64,000 nt of DNA, taken from the NCBI GenBank assembly GCA_044426355.1, contig JAWXUO010000003.1:1-64000 (forward strand), given 5' to 3'. The notes under the pieces were generated by a model. The model was not told the DNA's origin. It ran no database searches and worked only from the letters and a program-made list of their open reading frames with translations. The position numbers and the translations under genes are program-made. This document shows positions 43,525 to 51,673 of the stretch, in pieces (position 1 is the first letter of the stretch; every line of letters begins with the position of its first letter). The stretch comes from CAYJLC01 sp044426355. GTDB lineage: Bacteria > Bacillota > Clostridia > Oscillospirales > Butyricicoccaceae.

Positions 43525-44061
43525 TTATTTTTCCTTAATCAAAGTTATTTTCACAGTGCCATACTTATATGTTTTTTGCACCACAAAATCAGTATTAGTT
43601 ATATCTATTTCTTCATCTATTGATGTTTCGCATACTATTATACCATACTTTTCGAGTAATTTAAAGTCATTTATAAAATTTATTGACATATTTACTAAAT
43701 TTGTTTTATACGGAGGGTCTAAAAAAATAATATTATATTTTTTATTGCAACTTTGCAAAAAAGTTGCATAGTCGGTTTGGTTCACCTTTTGATTTATTTC
43801 ACAAGCTTTTAAATTTTCTTTAATTAGATTTACAGCTTTTTGCGAATTGTCTACAAAATCTACTAAATTTGCTCCACGGCTCAAACATTCTATGCCCATC
43901 TGCCCTGTTCCAGAAAAAAGGTCTAGCACATTTGCATCTTGTATATCAAATTGAATTATATTAAAAACTGATTCTTTAACACGAGATGTTGTAGGTCTAG
44001 TTTCTAGTCCCTCTAGTGTTTTTAAGTTTTTTCCTCTAAATTTTCCAGAAATAATACGCAT
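43525..44061 (-). CDS. rsmD: 16S rRNA (guanine(966)-N(2))-methyltransferase RsmD
   Basis: RsmD methylates G966 of 16S rRNA. It has 178 residues. MRIISGKFRGKNLKTLEGLE at the start, RPTTSRVKESVFNIIQ, the SAM motif VLDLFSGTGQMGIECLSRGA, and the catalytic DPPY in IIFLDPPYKTN are all present. It is the first gene of the rsmD-coaD-42592 unit. Confidence 0.95.
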   Translation of the reverse strand: MRIISGKFRGKNLKTLEGLETRPTTSRVKESVFNIIQFDIQDANVLDLFSGTGQMGIECLSRGANLVDFVDNSQKAVNLIKENLKACEINQKVNQTDYATFLQSCNKKYNIIFLDPPYKTNLVNMSINFINDFKLLEKYGIIVCETSIDEEIDITNTDFVVQKTYKYGTVKITLIKEK

Positions 44062-44083
44062 TTTTATCCTCTTTCATATTTTG

Positions 44084-44113
44084 AAGAAAACACACCAAAA
44101 GGTGTGTTTTCTT
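44084..44113 (-). terminator. Hairpin after the ferredoxin gene
   Basis: AAGAAAACACACC (44084-44096) pairs perfectly with GGTGTGTTTTCTT (44101-44113) with a 4-base loop, just past the ferredoxin stop. The stem end supplies the U residues; the downstream T-run is weak. Confidence 0.6.
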
Positions 44114-44122
44114 TGGTCAAGA

Positions 44123-44293
44123 CTAGCCTTCTGAGATAGCTGATACTGGACATGTTCCAGCACAAGCACCACAGTCGATGCAAGAATCTGCTGAAATTTC
44201 GTATTGTGTGCTACCTTGAGAAATTGCTCCTACTGGGCAATCTCCTTCGCAAGCACCACAGCTAATACAAGAATCAGAAATTACATATGCCAT
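44123..44293 (-). CDS. 2[4Fe-4S] ferredoxin
   Basis: A 56-residue clostridial-type ferredoxin, an electron carrier. Two CxxCxxCxxxCP cluster motifs are visible: CISCGACEGDCP (residues 9-20) and CIDCGACAGTCP (38-49), in two symmetric halves. The start ATG at 44293 has AAGGAGG just upstream. It has its own promoter and terminator. Confidence 0.95.
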   Translation of the reverse strand: MAYVISDSCISCGACEGDCPVGAISQGSTQYEISADSCIDCGACAGTCPVSAISEG

Positions 44294-44335
44294 AGTTTTG
44301 CACCTCCTTAATATAAATCACTATAATTTTACCAC

Positions 44336-44364
44336 TTTTTTCGAAAAAATACAACCTTTATTTG
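44336..44364 (-). promoter_or_regulatory. Sigma-A promoter for the ferredoxin gene
   Basis: On the minus strand, TTGTAT (44364-44359), a 17-base spacer, then TAAAAT (44341-44336), about 43 bases before the start codon. Confidence 0.55.
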
Positions 44365-44458
44365 AAAAATAATTTAATTTTTTTATTTATTAAACCTTAA
44401 AAAACAAAGTATTAAACATTTTATTTTAGGTTAAACTTATTACAAAGGAGGTTTTTTA

Positions 44459-44572
44459 ATGAAAAATACAAATAATCATGCTTTAGACACTGAAAACTTC
44501 GCCGTTATGAGTATTTCTCACGAAAAACGACTTAACCAAACACAAAAGGAGCTTAAAAATGCAAAAAAATAA
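44459..44572 (+). CDS. Small 37-residue protein overlapping the start of the Clp gene
   Basis: The reading frame starts at an ATG preceded by a perfect AAAGGAGG site and encodes 37 residues, starting MKNTNNHALDTENFAVMSIS and ending in a basic, Lys/Gln-rich helix (RLNQTQKELKNAKK). Its last 14 bases overlap the start of the Clp ATPase gene, whose AAAGGAG site lies inside this frame. It may be a real small protein or a leader peptide that couples translation. I do not recognise the sequence. Confidence 0.6.
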   Translation: MKNTNNHALDTENFAVMSISHEKRLNQTQKELKNAKK

Positions 44573-46805
44573 ATTTGATGCACACGCCACTCTAGTAATA
44601 AAATATGCTGGCGAATATGCTAGTTCTTTTTGTAGCAACTTTGTTGATATAGAACATTTTTTACTTGGTATATTAAAAGAAAACTCCAGTTTTTCTGCAA
44701 AAGTTCTTCTCGACCATGATATTACAACAGAAAAACTTACAGCTTACACAAAATTTTTATCCCCTAGAAACGAATTTTTATCCTCTGCGACTATAGATAT
44801 ATCGCACGATGCAAGTAAAGCTATAGAGAAATCTCTTGAACTAGCAGGACTTTTATATATCACGGTAGATAATTTATTTATGGGAATTTTAAAAGAACCC
44901 TCAGAAAAAACAAAAAAAATATTAAATATTTTCAAAGTTAGCCCTGAAATTTTAGCAAATGAAGTTACAAAAAAGACAAAAGGTTATATTACTCACAAAC
45001 AAGAAAAAAAGAAAGCCCTTGAAAGCAAAATTTTAAACCAACACGGTAAGGAACTCGTGTCTTTAGCTACAAATAGGCTTCTTGACCCTGTTGTCGGCAG
45101 AGAAAACGAAATCGACAGCCTTATCTGTATTTTATCTCGTAGACGAAAAAATAACCCTGCTATCATTGGCGAGGCAGGAGTTGGAAAAACTGCTCTTGTA
45201 GAGGGGCTTGCATACAAAATAGCCAACGGCGATGTTCCCGAAGCTTTGCTCCACAAAAAAATAGTTTCGCTAGACCTTAGCTCCATAATAGCTGGCACAA
45301 AATATCGTGGCGAGTTTGAAGATAGAGTAAAAAATATTGCAGACGAATGCGTTAAAAATCCTGATGTAATCCTATTTATAGACGAACTGCATATAATCAT
45401 CGGTGCTGGTGGTGCAGAGGGTGCTATAGATGCTGCAAATATTCTAAAACCTGCTTTATCTCGTGGACAAATTCAAATTATCGGAGCGACTACGCTTGAT
45501 GAATATCGAAAAAATATAGAAAAAGATTCTGCTTTAGAACGCAGATTTCAAAAAATAATCGTACAAGAACCATCTACAGAAGAAACCACAAAAATACTAA
45601 AAGGAATAAAAAGCCACTTTGAATATTTTCATAAAGTTCGCATTAGTGACGAAGCTATAAATTCTGCTATAAACCTTAGCGTTCGCTATTTTGCAGACAG
45701 AAAATTGCCCGATAAAGCTATTGATTTGATAGACGAAGCATGTGCAAAATATAATATGAAAAAAAAGCAAAATTCCTTTTCTACAGAATTTTCCGAGAGC
45801 ATTTCAATTTGTGATATTCAAGATATTGTATCAAAATACACTGGTATAAATTCCTTTAGTTTAGACGAAAACACTTCTAAAAGCGTAGAATTTTTAGAAA
45901 ACACTTTAAAAAACACTATAATAGGTCAAGATGATGCTTGCAAAAAAATAGTTTCTGCTATAAAACGCTCCAAAATTGGAATAAATGACCCAAATCGCCC
46001 TATCGGTTCGTTTATTTTTCTAGGACCTACTGGAGTTGGCAAAACAGAAATTTGCAAATCGCTTGCCGAGGGGCTATTTCGCAATGAAAAAGCTATCATA
46101 AAAATAGATATGTCCGAATATATGGACAAAACTTCTATCTCAAAACTCATCGGCACTTCTGCTGGATACGTTGGATATAACGACAATAATTCTATAACAG
46201 AAAAAATACGCAATAATCCTTACAGTGTGGTTTTATTTGATGAAATTGAGAAAGCACACCCTGATATTTTGAATTTATTGCTACAAATTCTCGAAGACGG
46301 TATAATAACAGACGGTTCTCATCGCAAAATCAACTTTAAAAACACTATCGTAATTATGACATCAAACGTAGGAGCTGAGCGAATAACCCACGAAAATTTA
46401 GGTTTTATATCAACTAGTGATGTAAAAATCGACGCTTTGCACGAACTAAAAAAAGTTTTTCGTCCCGAACTTATAAACAGAATAGACGAAATTGTTGTTT
46501 TTAACAAATTAAATTTTGAAAATATATGCAAAATAACAGAAAATATGTTCGACAAACTCGCTAAAAGAGTGGAAGACTTTGGTGTTGATATAACTTTTTC
46601 TATGGCTGTAGTCGAGCATATCTCGAAAAAAGGATATTCTAAAGTCTATGGTGCAAGACCTATCAGGCGACTTATAACCGAAACTATAGAAAATGCACTA
46701 ACCGACAAGATTATAAACGGAAATATTAAAAAAGGCGATTGCGTTTTCGTCGATTATTCAAACAAAATTGATTTTATTAATGTAAAAATGGAGGCAAAAA
46801 TATGA
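44559..46805 (+). CDS. ATP-dependent Clp protease ATP-binding subunit (ClpA/ClpC type)
   Basis: An AAA+ unfoldase with 748 residues. The N-domain occupies about 1-140. The first ATPase module has Walker A GEAGVGKT at 204-211 and the KYRGEFEDRVK pore region. The second module has Walker A GPTGVGKT at about 490 and ENIGF-like ENLGF, in the position of the ClpP-binding loop. It lacks the long middle coiled coil of ClpB and the UVR segment of ClpC, so it resembles ClpA-like clostridial proteins. Small genes overlap both ends: 37 residues upstream, and a 62-residue protein at an ATGA overlap downstream. Confidence 0.9.
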   Translation: MQKNKFDAHATLVIKYAGEYASSFCSNFVDIEHFLLGILKENSSFSAKVLLDHDITTEKLTAYTKFLSPRNEFLSSATIDISHDASKAIEKSLELAGLLYITVDNLFMGILKEPSEKTKKILNIFKVSPEILANEVTKKTKGYITHKQEKKKALESKILNQHGKELVSLATNRLLDPVVGRENEIDSLICILSRRRKNNPAIIGEAGVGKTALVEGLAYKIANGDVPEALLHKKIVSLDLSSIIAGTKYRGEFEDRVKNIADECVKNPDVILFIDELHIIIGAGGAEGAIDAANILKPALSRGQIQIIGATTLDEYRKNIEKDSALERRFQKIIVQEPSTEETTKILKGIKSHFEYFHKVRISDEAINSAINLSVRYFADRKLPDKAIDLIDEACAKYNMKKKQNSFSTEFSESISICDIQDIVSKYTGINSFSLDENTSKSVEFLENTLKNTIIGQDDACKKIVSAIKRSKIGINDPNRPIGSFIFLGPTGVGKTEICKSLAEGLFRNEKAIIKIDMSEYMDKTSISKLIGTSAGYVGYNDNNSITEKIRNNPYSVVLFDEIEKAHPDILNLLLQILEDGIITDGSHRKINFKNTIVIMTSNVGAERITHENLGFISTSDVKIDALHELKKVFRPELINRIDEIVVFNKLNFENICKITENMFDKLAKRVEDFGVDITFSMAVVEHISKKGYSKVYGARPIRRLITETIENALTDKIINGNIKKGDCVFVDYSNKIDFINVKMEAKI

Positions 46806-46990
46806 AACCAGAAAAAAATTGTAAATTACCAGAATTTTTCGACCACACATTTGGCGAAAAAGAAAATTTAGATGCAGAATTTGCAACAAATTCGCTTATC
46901 ATGGACGAAGAATATCTAAAAGACAAAGAAGTTTTAGCCGAAATTCAAGTTATGGAAGCAAAAATAGACGTTGATAACAACCATAAATAA
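46802..46990 (+). CDS. Hypothetical 62-residue protein coupled to the Clp ATPase
   Basis: An acidic small protein containing FFDHTFGEKENLDAEFATNS that I do not recognise. Its ATG overlaps the Clp TGA in an ATGA arrangement, a strong sign of translational coupling. An adaptor or regulator of the ATPase is possible but is only inference from context. Confidence 0.65.
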   Translation: MKPEKNCKLPEFFDHTFGEKENLDAEFATNSLIMDEEYLKDKEVLAEIQVMEAKIDVDNNHK

Positions 46991-46993
46991 GAA

Positions 46994-47030
46994 AAAAGCT
47001 GTAGATTGTAATAAATCTACAGCTTTTATA
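46994..47030. terminator. Bidirectional terminator between the Clp unit and rpsR
   Basis: AAAAGCTGTAGATT (46994-47007) pairs perfectly with AATCTACAGCTTTT (47014-47027). A-rich and T-rich flanks allow termination of both convergent transcripts. Confidence 0.85.
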
Positions 47031-47282
47031 TTAGTCTGTTGTGTATGGGATAAGAGCAATGTGTCTAGCACGTTTGATAGCTTCTGTTAAGCTACGTTGG
47101 TGTTTAGCACATGTTCCTGTCATACGACGAGGTAAAATTTTACCACGTTCAGATACATATCTTCTTAATTTTTGAGCGTCTTTATAGTCGATTTCTTTTG
47201 CTTTTTCTACGCAAAATGCACAAACTTTACGACGTTTACGATTATTAAAGCGAGGTCTTTCGCTTCTTTCATTTTTATCCAC
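47031..47282 (-). CDS. rpsR: 30S ribosomal protein bS18
   Basis: A small-subunit protein of 83 residues that binds with bS6. Family features are KVCAFCVEKAKEIDYKDAQK, LRRYVSERGKILPRRMTGTC and AKHQRSLTEAIKRARHIAL. The paired Cys near the N-terminus (CAFC) is the zinc-type variant. It is last in the rpsF-ssb-rpsR operon. Confidence 0.97.
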   Translation of the reverse strand: MDKNERSERPRFNNRKRRKVCAFCVEKAKEIDYKDAQKLRRYVSERGKILPRRMTGTCAKHQRSLTEAIKRARHIALIPYTTD

Positions 47283-47304
47283 TTACTATTCCTCCTTAAT
47301 TATT

Positions 47305-47745
47305 TTAGAAAGGTAGGTCGCCATCTTCATCTGCTATTTCTGAAAAATCAGAATCATCAAAGTCGAAACTTGCAGGTTCAGTTTGTCTTCCACCTGCCGA
47401 CTGAGTTGTAGAATTTTGCGAACTACGTTTTGGTTCTGCAAAGTGAACTTCTTCAGCATTTACTTCCACAGTTACTCTTTTATTTCCGTTTTTATCTTCC
47501 CAACTTCTAGATTGAAGTCTTCCGGTTACTGCAACTAATTGACCTTTTACAAAGTATTTAGATACAAATTCTGCAGTTTTTCCCCAAGATACAATATCAA
47601 TAAAATCTGCTTGTGCTTGACCACCTTGTGGTACATAATCACGGTTTACAGCAAGTGAAAAACCACATACTGCTGTATTAGATGCTGTGTGACGAAGTTC
47701 TGGGTCACGTGTTAAACGGCCCATTAAAATTACTTTATTAAGCAT
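47305..47745 (-). CDS. ssb: Single-stranded DNA-binding protein
   Basis: SSB protects single-stranded DNA in replication and repair. It has 146 residues. The OB-fold carries NKVILMGRLTRDPELRHTAS and SWGKTAEFVSKYFVKGQLVA with VTGRLQSRSWEDKNG. The acidic C-terminal tail ends in DEDGDLPF, the conserved partner-binding tip. It sits between rpsF and rpsR, the usual order. Confidence 0.97.
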   Translation of the reverse strand: MLNKVILMGRLTRDPELRHTASNTAVCGFSLAVNRDYVPQGGQAQADFIDIVSWGKTAEFVSKYFVKGQLVAVTGRLQSRSWEDKNGNKRVTVEVNAEEVHFAEPKRSSQNSTTQSAGGRQTEPASFDFDDSDFSEIADEDGDLPF

Positions 47746-47764
47746 TCGAGTTCCTCCGTCTAGC

Positions 47765-48055
47765 TTATTTTGCGATTATGATTGAACGCATTAAACCTTC
47801 TGTGATTTTATACACACGGTCAAGCTCTGCTGGAAAATCAGTTTTCGAACTGAAATCTACAAGTACATAATGCCCGTCGTTTAAGTCATTGATTGGGTAT
47901 GCAAGTCTTCTTTTGCCCCATTCAGTTACTGTTACGTCTGTAGCATTAGCCTCGATTAGCGATGTGAATTTTTCTACTGTTGATTTAACTTGGTCTTCGC
48001 CTATAGATAAATCTACGATAAAGATAGTTTCGTAAGTTCCGTTAATTTTAGCCAT
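47765..48055 (-). CDS. rpsF: 30S ribosomal protein bS6
   Basis: A small-subunit protein of 96 residues. The features are YETIFIVDLSIGEDQVKSTV, EWGKRRLAYPINDLNDGHYV and the C-terminal YKITEGLMRSIIIAK. It is the first gene of the operon, with a consensus promoter about 60 bases upstream. Confidence 0.97.
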   Translation of the reverse strand: MAKINGTYETIFIVDLSIGEDQVKSTVEKFTSLIEANATDVTVTEWGKRRLAYPINDLNDGHYVLVDFSSKTDFPAELDRVYKITEGLMRSIIIAK

Positions 48056-48116
48056 TTTTACACCTCCTTCTGGACTATATGGTCCTCACCTTTGTGAGAA
48101 CAAGGATAACATTAAT

Positions 48117-48145
48117 ATTATATCTTATTTTACATTTAATGTCAA
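48117..48145 (-). promoter_or_regulatory. Consensus sigma-A promoter for rpsF-ssb-rpsR
   Basis: On the minus strand, TTGACA (48145-48140), a 17-base spacer, then TATAAT (48122-48117). Both boxes are perfect. Two small hairpins (CTCAC/GTGAG and GGAC/GTCC) lie in the leader before the ribosome binding site. Confidence 0.88.
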
Positions 48146-48148
48146 GCA

Positions 48149-48631
48149 TTATTTATGGTATTTTGTGTTAGAATTAATATTTAAAGCTCTGTATATTTGC
48201 TCAATTAGCATAAGTCTTGCAAGCATATGTGGAAAAGTCATTTTCGACATCGAAAGTTTAAGGTCTGCTTTGTTTTTAATTTTTTCGGATATACCATGTG
48301 AGCCACCTATAATGAAAGTTATCTTCGATATTCCGTTTAGTGTTATACCCTCAAATTTCTTAGCTAAATCCTCGCTTGATAGGTGTACACCCTCGATGCA
48401 CATCGGAATAATATACTCCCTATCTCCAATTTTTTTAAGAATATTATTTCCTTCTTCATCAATGCATTGCAAAATTTGGCTTTCGCTAGGATTTTCGCAA
48501 ATTTTATACTCTAAAACTTCGATAACCTCGATTTTACACATAGTTTTCATTCTTTTTTCGTATTCTTTTATTCCGTCTATTAAATATTTCTCTTTTATTT
48601 TACCAACACAGACAATTTTTATATTAAGCAT
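48149..48631 (-). CDS. rlmH: 23S rRNA (pseudouridine(1915)-N(3))-methyltransferase RlmH
   Basis: RlmH is a SPOUT-class methyltransferase with 160 residues. The start IKIVCVGKIKEKYLIDGIKE, the SAM-knot segment TFIIGGSHGISEKIKNKADL, and the ending MTFPHMLARLMLIEQIYRAL with a terminal YHK are all family marks. It overlaps the end of walJ by 8 bases. Confidence 0.95.
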   Translation of the reverse strand: MLNIKIVCVGKIKEKYLIDGIKEYEKRMKTMCKIEVIEVLEYKICENPSESQILQCIDEEGNNILKKIGDREYIIPMCIEGVHLSSEDLAKKFEGITLNGISKITFIIGGSHGISEKIKNKADLKLSMSKMTFPHMLARLMLIEQIYRALNINSNTKYHK

Positions 48632-49433
48632 ATTCTTCTATTCCGTTTTTTAAATTAATAATTGGATATTCATTTTTAACTGGTGCTATATGTATATTTC
48701 GTCCTATACTCGCATCTAAATCAAACAATTTTATACTTTTATCAATCTCGCTGTATACATTTTCTGGAGTGTTATTATTTTCACTTATATGTGCTAAAAT
48801 TATTTGAGAAACCCCACTTTCAATAAGGTCTACAACGCAAACGCTCGCATCTACATTCGATAAATGTCCCTGTGTAGACTCAATTCTTTTTATAACACTC
48901 AAAGGATATTCGCTATGTTTTAGCATTTCTACATCATAATTTGCCTCTAAAACTACCATATCAGCAGTTTTAATTTTTTCCATAATATTTTTTGGCATAA
49001 AACCTAAGTCTGTAGCATATCCAAAAGCGAAATCTTCTCCTTTTATAAAAAATCCGACGCTATCTGCACTATCGTGTGGAGTTTTAAAAGTTTCTACAAA
49101 AATTCCGTCTATGCTAAATTTTTCGTCAGCTATAAAAAATTTGATATTTTTTAAAAGTTTATCTTTTTCTTTTATGTTATCAAACGATTTTTTCGTCATA
49201 TAAATCGGTATTTGCGTATTTTTGCAAAGCATAGCAAGGCCCTTTACGTGGTCTACATGCTCATGTGTAATAAGAACAAAATCAATTTCTTGTATGCCTA
49301 TTTTATGTTTTAAGAGTGATTCTTTTAAATATTTTAGCGAAACACCCATATCTATTAATATTTTTTTATCTTTTGTTATTAATAAACCCGAATTCCCCTT
49401 TGACCCACTGGCTATGCTATAATATTTTGCCAT
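48624..49433 (-). CDS. walJ: MBL-fold hydrolase WalJ/YycJ
   Basis: A metallo-beta-lactamase-fold protein with 269 residues. The metal motif is THEHVDHVKGL (HxHxDH), preceded by ILIDMGVSLKYL. YycJ/WalJ proteins accompany the WalRK system in Firmicutes and are linked to DNA repair or nucleic acid processing. Here the gene lies downstream of murA, a few kb from walRK, as a related but separate unit. Confidence 0.87.
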   Translation of the reverse strand: MAKYYSIASGSKGNSGLLITKDKKILIDMGVSLKYLKESLLKHKIGIQEIDFVLITHEHVDHVKGLAMLCKNTQIPIYMTKKSFDNIKEKDKLLKNIKFFIADEKFSIDGIFVETFKTPHDSADSVGFFIKGEDFAFGYATDLGFMPKNIMEKIKTADMVVLEANYDVEMLKHSEYPLSVIKRIESTQGHLSNVDASVCVVDLIESGVSQIILAHISENNNTPENVYSEIDKSIKLFDLDASIGRNIHIAPVKNEYPIINLKNGIEEYA

Positions 49434-49460
49434 ATTTTCCTCTTTCTAAAGCAAAACAAA

Positions 49461-49479
49461 GACAAAGCTAAGCTTTGCC
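49461..49479 (-). terminator. Terminator after murA
   Basis: GACAAAGC (49461-49468) pairs with GCTTTGCC (49472-49479), with one G-T pair. On the minus strand TTTGTTTTGCTTT follows. Confidence 0.6.
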
Positions 49480-49488
49480 TTTTATTAT

Positions 49489-50778
49489 TTATGCTTGTTT
49501 GTATTGTTCTTCGTAGTCTTCTACTACAACACGTTTTATATCTGCACCAAGGCTTGTAAATTTTTCTACAATTTCTTCGTAGCCACGTTCGATATTCGTT
49601 ACTTCTTCTACTTCTGTAGTGCCAGTAGCCACAAGACCTGCTATAACCATAGCTGCTCCTGCTCTTAAATCATACGCACGCACAGGTGCACCAGATAACT
49701 CTTTTACGCCTTCTATAACTGCAAGTTTACCGTCTACAGTAATTTTTGCACCCATTCTATTTAGTTCTGCGATATATCTATAACGGTTGTCCCAAACGCT
49801 TTCTGTTACTACAGAAGTTCCATTTGCAATACATAAAGCAGTTGCCATTTGTGGTTGCATATCTGTTGGAAATCCAGGATAAGGTAATGTTTTTACGTTT
49901 GTTTTTCCTAAAGTTTCTTTTCTAGTAATTAAAATAGAATCATCAAATTCTTCTACAGTAACTTTCATTTCGCTAAGTTTTGCAGTAATACATTCTAAAT
50001 GTTTTGGAATAACATTTTTGATTAAAACTTCGCCACCACAAGCTGCAACAGCTGCCATATATGTTCCTGCTTCTATTTGGTCAGGAATAATTGCATATGT
50101 TCCACCTTGCAAATCTTTTACACCACGAACTTTTATAACATCAGTACCTGCACCTTTTATATCTGCACCTACAGAATTTAAAAAGTTTGCAACGTCTACT
50201 ATATGTGGTTCTTTCGCAGCATTTTCTATAATAGTTAAACCATCTGCATAAACTGCAGCAAATATTGTATTTATTGTAGCTCCAACCGATACAACGTCTA
50301 GGTATATCGTGCTTCCTTTAAGTCCATCTTTTGCATCTACATGAATAAGTCCGTTTTTAACTTCTACAGTTGCACCTAGTGCTTCAAAACCTTTTATGTG
50401 TTGGTCAATAGGTCTTACGCCAAAATTACACCCACCAGGCATAGAAACAGCAACTTTTTTCTTTTTGCCCAAAAGCGTTCCTATAAGGTAATACGATGAA
50501 CGTATTTTTCTCATCAACTCATATGGAGGGTTTGTTATATTTATATTTCTAGTATCTATTTCTACAGTACCCGAATCTAAAAGCTTTACAGATGCTCCTA
50601 GTTCTTTTAAAATATTTAGTTGCATTGTAACATCTATAATTTTCGGCACATTTTCTATAATACAAACTCCATTTACTAAAATTGTAGCTGGAATAATTGC
50701 GACTGCTGCATTTTTTGCACCACTTATATTAACTTCTCCATTTAGAGGCTTGCCACCATTTATAACATATTTAACCAA
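49489..50778 (-). CDS. murA: UDP-N-acetylglucosamine 1-carboxyvinyltransferase MurA
   Basis: MurA makes the first committed step of peptidoglycan synthesis, adding enolpyruvate to UDP-GlcNAc. It has 429 residues. The N-terminus INGGKPLNGEVNISGAKNAA and the catalytic loop MPGGCNFGVRPIDQHIKGFE, with the Cys that fosfomycin modifies, are present. So is GFPTDMQPQMATALCIANGT. The gene has its own promoter. Confidence 0.97.
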   Translation of the reverse strand: MVKYVINGGKPLNGEVNISGAKNAAVAIIPATILVNGVCIIENVPKIIDVTMQLNILKELGASVKLLDSGTVEIDTRNINITNPPYELMRKIRSSYYLIGTLLGKKKKVAVSMPGGCNFGVRPIDQHIKGFEALGATVEVKNGLIHVDAKDGLKGSTIYLDVVSVGATINTIFAAVYADGLTIIENAAKEPHIVDVANFLNSVGADIKGAGTDVIKVRGVKDLQGGTYAIIPDQIEAGTYMAAVAACGGEVLIKNVIPKHLECITAKLSEMKVTVEEFDDSILITRKETLGKTNVKTLPYPGFPTDMQPQMATALCIANGTSVVTESVWDNRYRYIAELNRMGAKITVDGKLAVIEGVKELSGAPVRAYDLRAGAAMVIAGLVATGTTEVEEVTNIERGYEEIVEKFTSLGADIKRVVVEDYEEQYKQA

Positions 50779-50823
50779 GGTATTTTTCTCCTTTTGGGTC
50801 TATTTTTCACATTATCATTTCAT

Positions 50824-50852
50824 AGTATAACATATATTTCTTATAAAATCAA
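50824..50852 (-). promoter_or_regulatory. Sigma-A promoter for murA
   Basis: On the minus strand, TTGATT (50852-50847), a 17-base spacer ending in TGT (extended -10), then TATACT (50829-50824), about 45 bases before the start. Confidence 0.65.
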
Positions 50853-50914
50853 TTGCTTTTTAGTATTTTTTTATTATTCTTCACAGAATGAACACAAATA
50901 ATCCTTTTTTCTTG

Positions 50915-51670
50915 TTAAATACTAGATGTAACGCTTTCAAAAATATTATAAAAATACTCTTTTCCATCTATTTCAGCTTTAAAAACAGGCAGTATTTGCA
51001 TATTGGTTTCAGAAAAAAGCATATAATCTAAACTTACACTATTTACTTGTCCTGTAATTTTATAAAAATCGCTTAGTTCTACAATAGCCGAAAATATACT
51101 AAATGCATTTTGCACACGTATTTGCTGTGGTTGTTCAAAAACATAATTTCCCGCTATCGTTGTTGTACTATTATTTAATATAACCTCAAAAAAACAATTA
51201 GATACTATATTTTCATTAATTTTTAAAGTATATCTTATAAGGTTAGATTTTTCTTCTACATGTGCTGTTGATAAATCAAAATTCGCTTGTAATAATATAT
51301 TTTCTACACTTTCTTTTGTGTGTTCTTCTATTAAATTAATTGCAAAACTGCCATCTGTATCTATTTTTGCTGTACCATTATCTGCTATAAATAAATTATT
51401 TTCGCTAGAAGAAATTCCCTCAAGCACATTTTCGATATTTACCTTTGATATAGTAGAATACACATAGCCTATATTTGTAGGTATTTCTGTTTCTAAAATT
51501 TGTTGGTCTACAAAAACACCTTTATTGTTTAGGTATATAATATTATTTTCTATCATTTGTTGATAAATTTTATCATCTTCAAGCTTTGTTACAGAGTAAT
51601 TAAAAAGTAATATAACATTTGTAAAAGCAAGCAAAACTAATAAAATTTCTCGCATTTTTTTATAATTCAT
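50915..51670 (-). CDS. yycI: Two-component regulatory protein YycI (WalI)
   Basis: YycI is a membrane-anchored companion of the WalK kinase, with 251 residues. A single N-terminal membrane helix (about 8-26, REILLVLLAFTNVILLFNYS) is followed by an extracytoplasmic, beta-rich domain, the family layout. It is directly downstream of yycH with a 3-base gap. Sequence conservation in this family is low, so the call leans on order and topology. Confidence 0.82.
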   Translation of the reverse strand: MNYKKMREILLVLLAFTNVILLFNYSVTKLEDDKIYQQMIENNIIYLNNKGVFVDQQILETEIPTNIGYVYSTISKVNIENVLEGISSSENNLFIADNGTAKIDTDGSFAINLIEEHTKESVENILLQANFDLSTAHVEEKSNLIRYTLKINENIVSNCFFEVILNNSTTTIAGNYVFEQPQQIRVQNAFSIFSAIVELSDFYKITGQVNSVSLDYMLFSETNMQILPVFKAEIDGKEYFYNIFESVTSSI

Positions 51671-51673
51671 ATT

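Noticed and set aside
48056..48116. S6:S18-binding leader RNA before rpsF
   Set aside because: Two small hairpins are present, but the CCG bulge expected for that motif is not seen.
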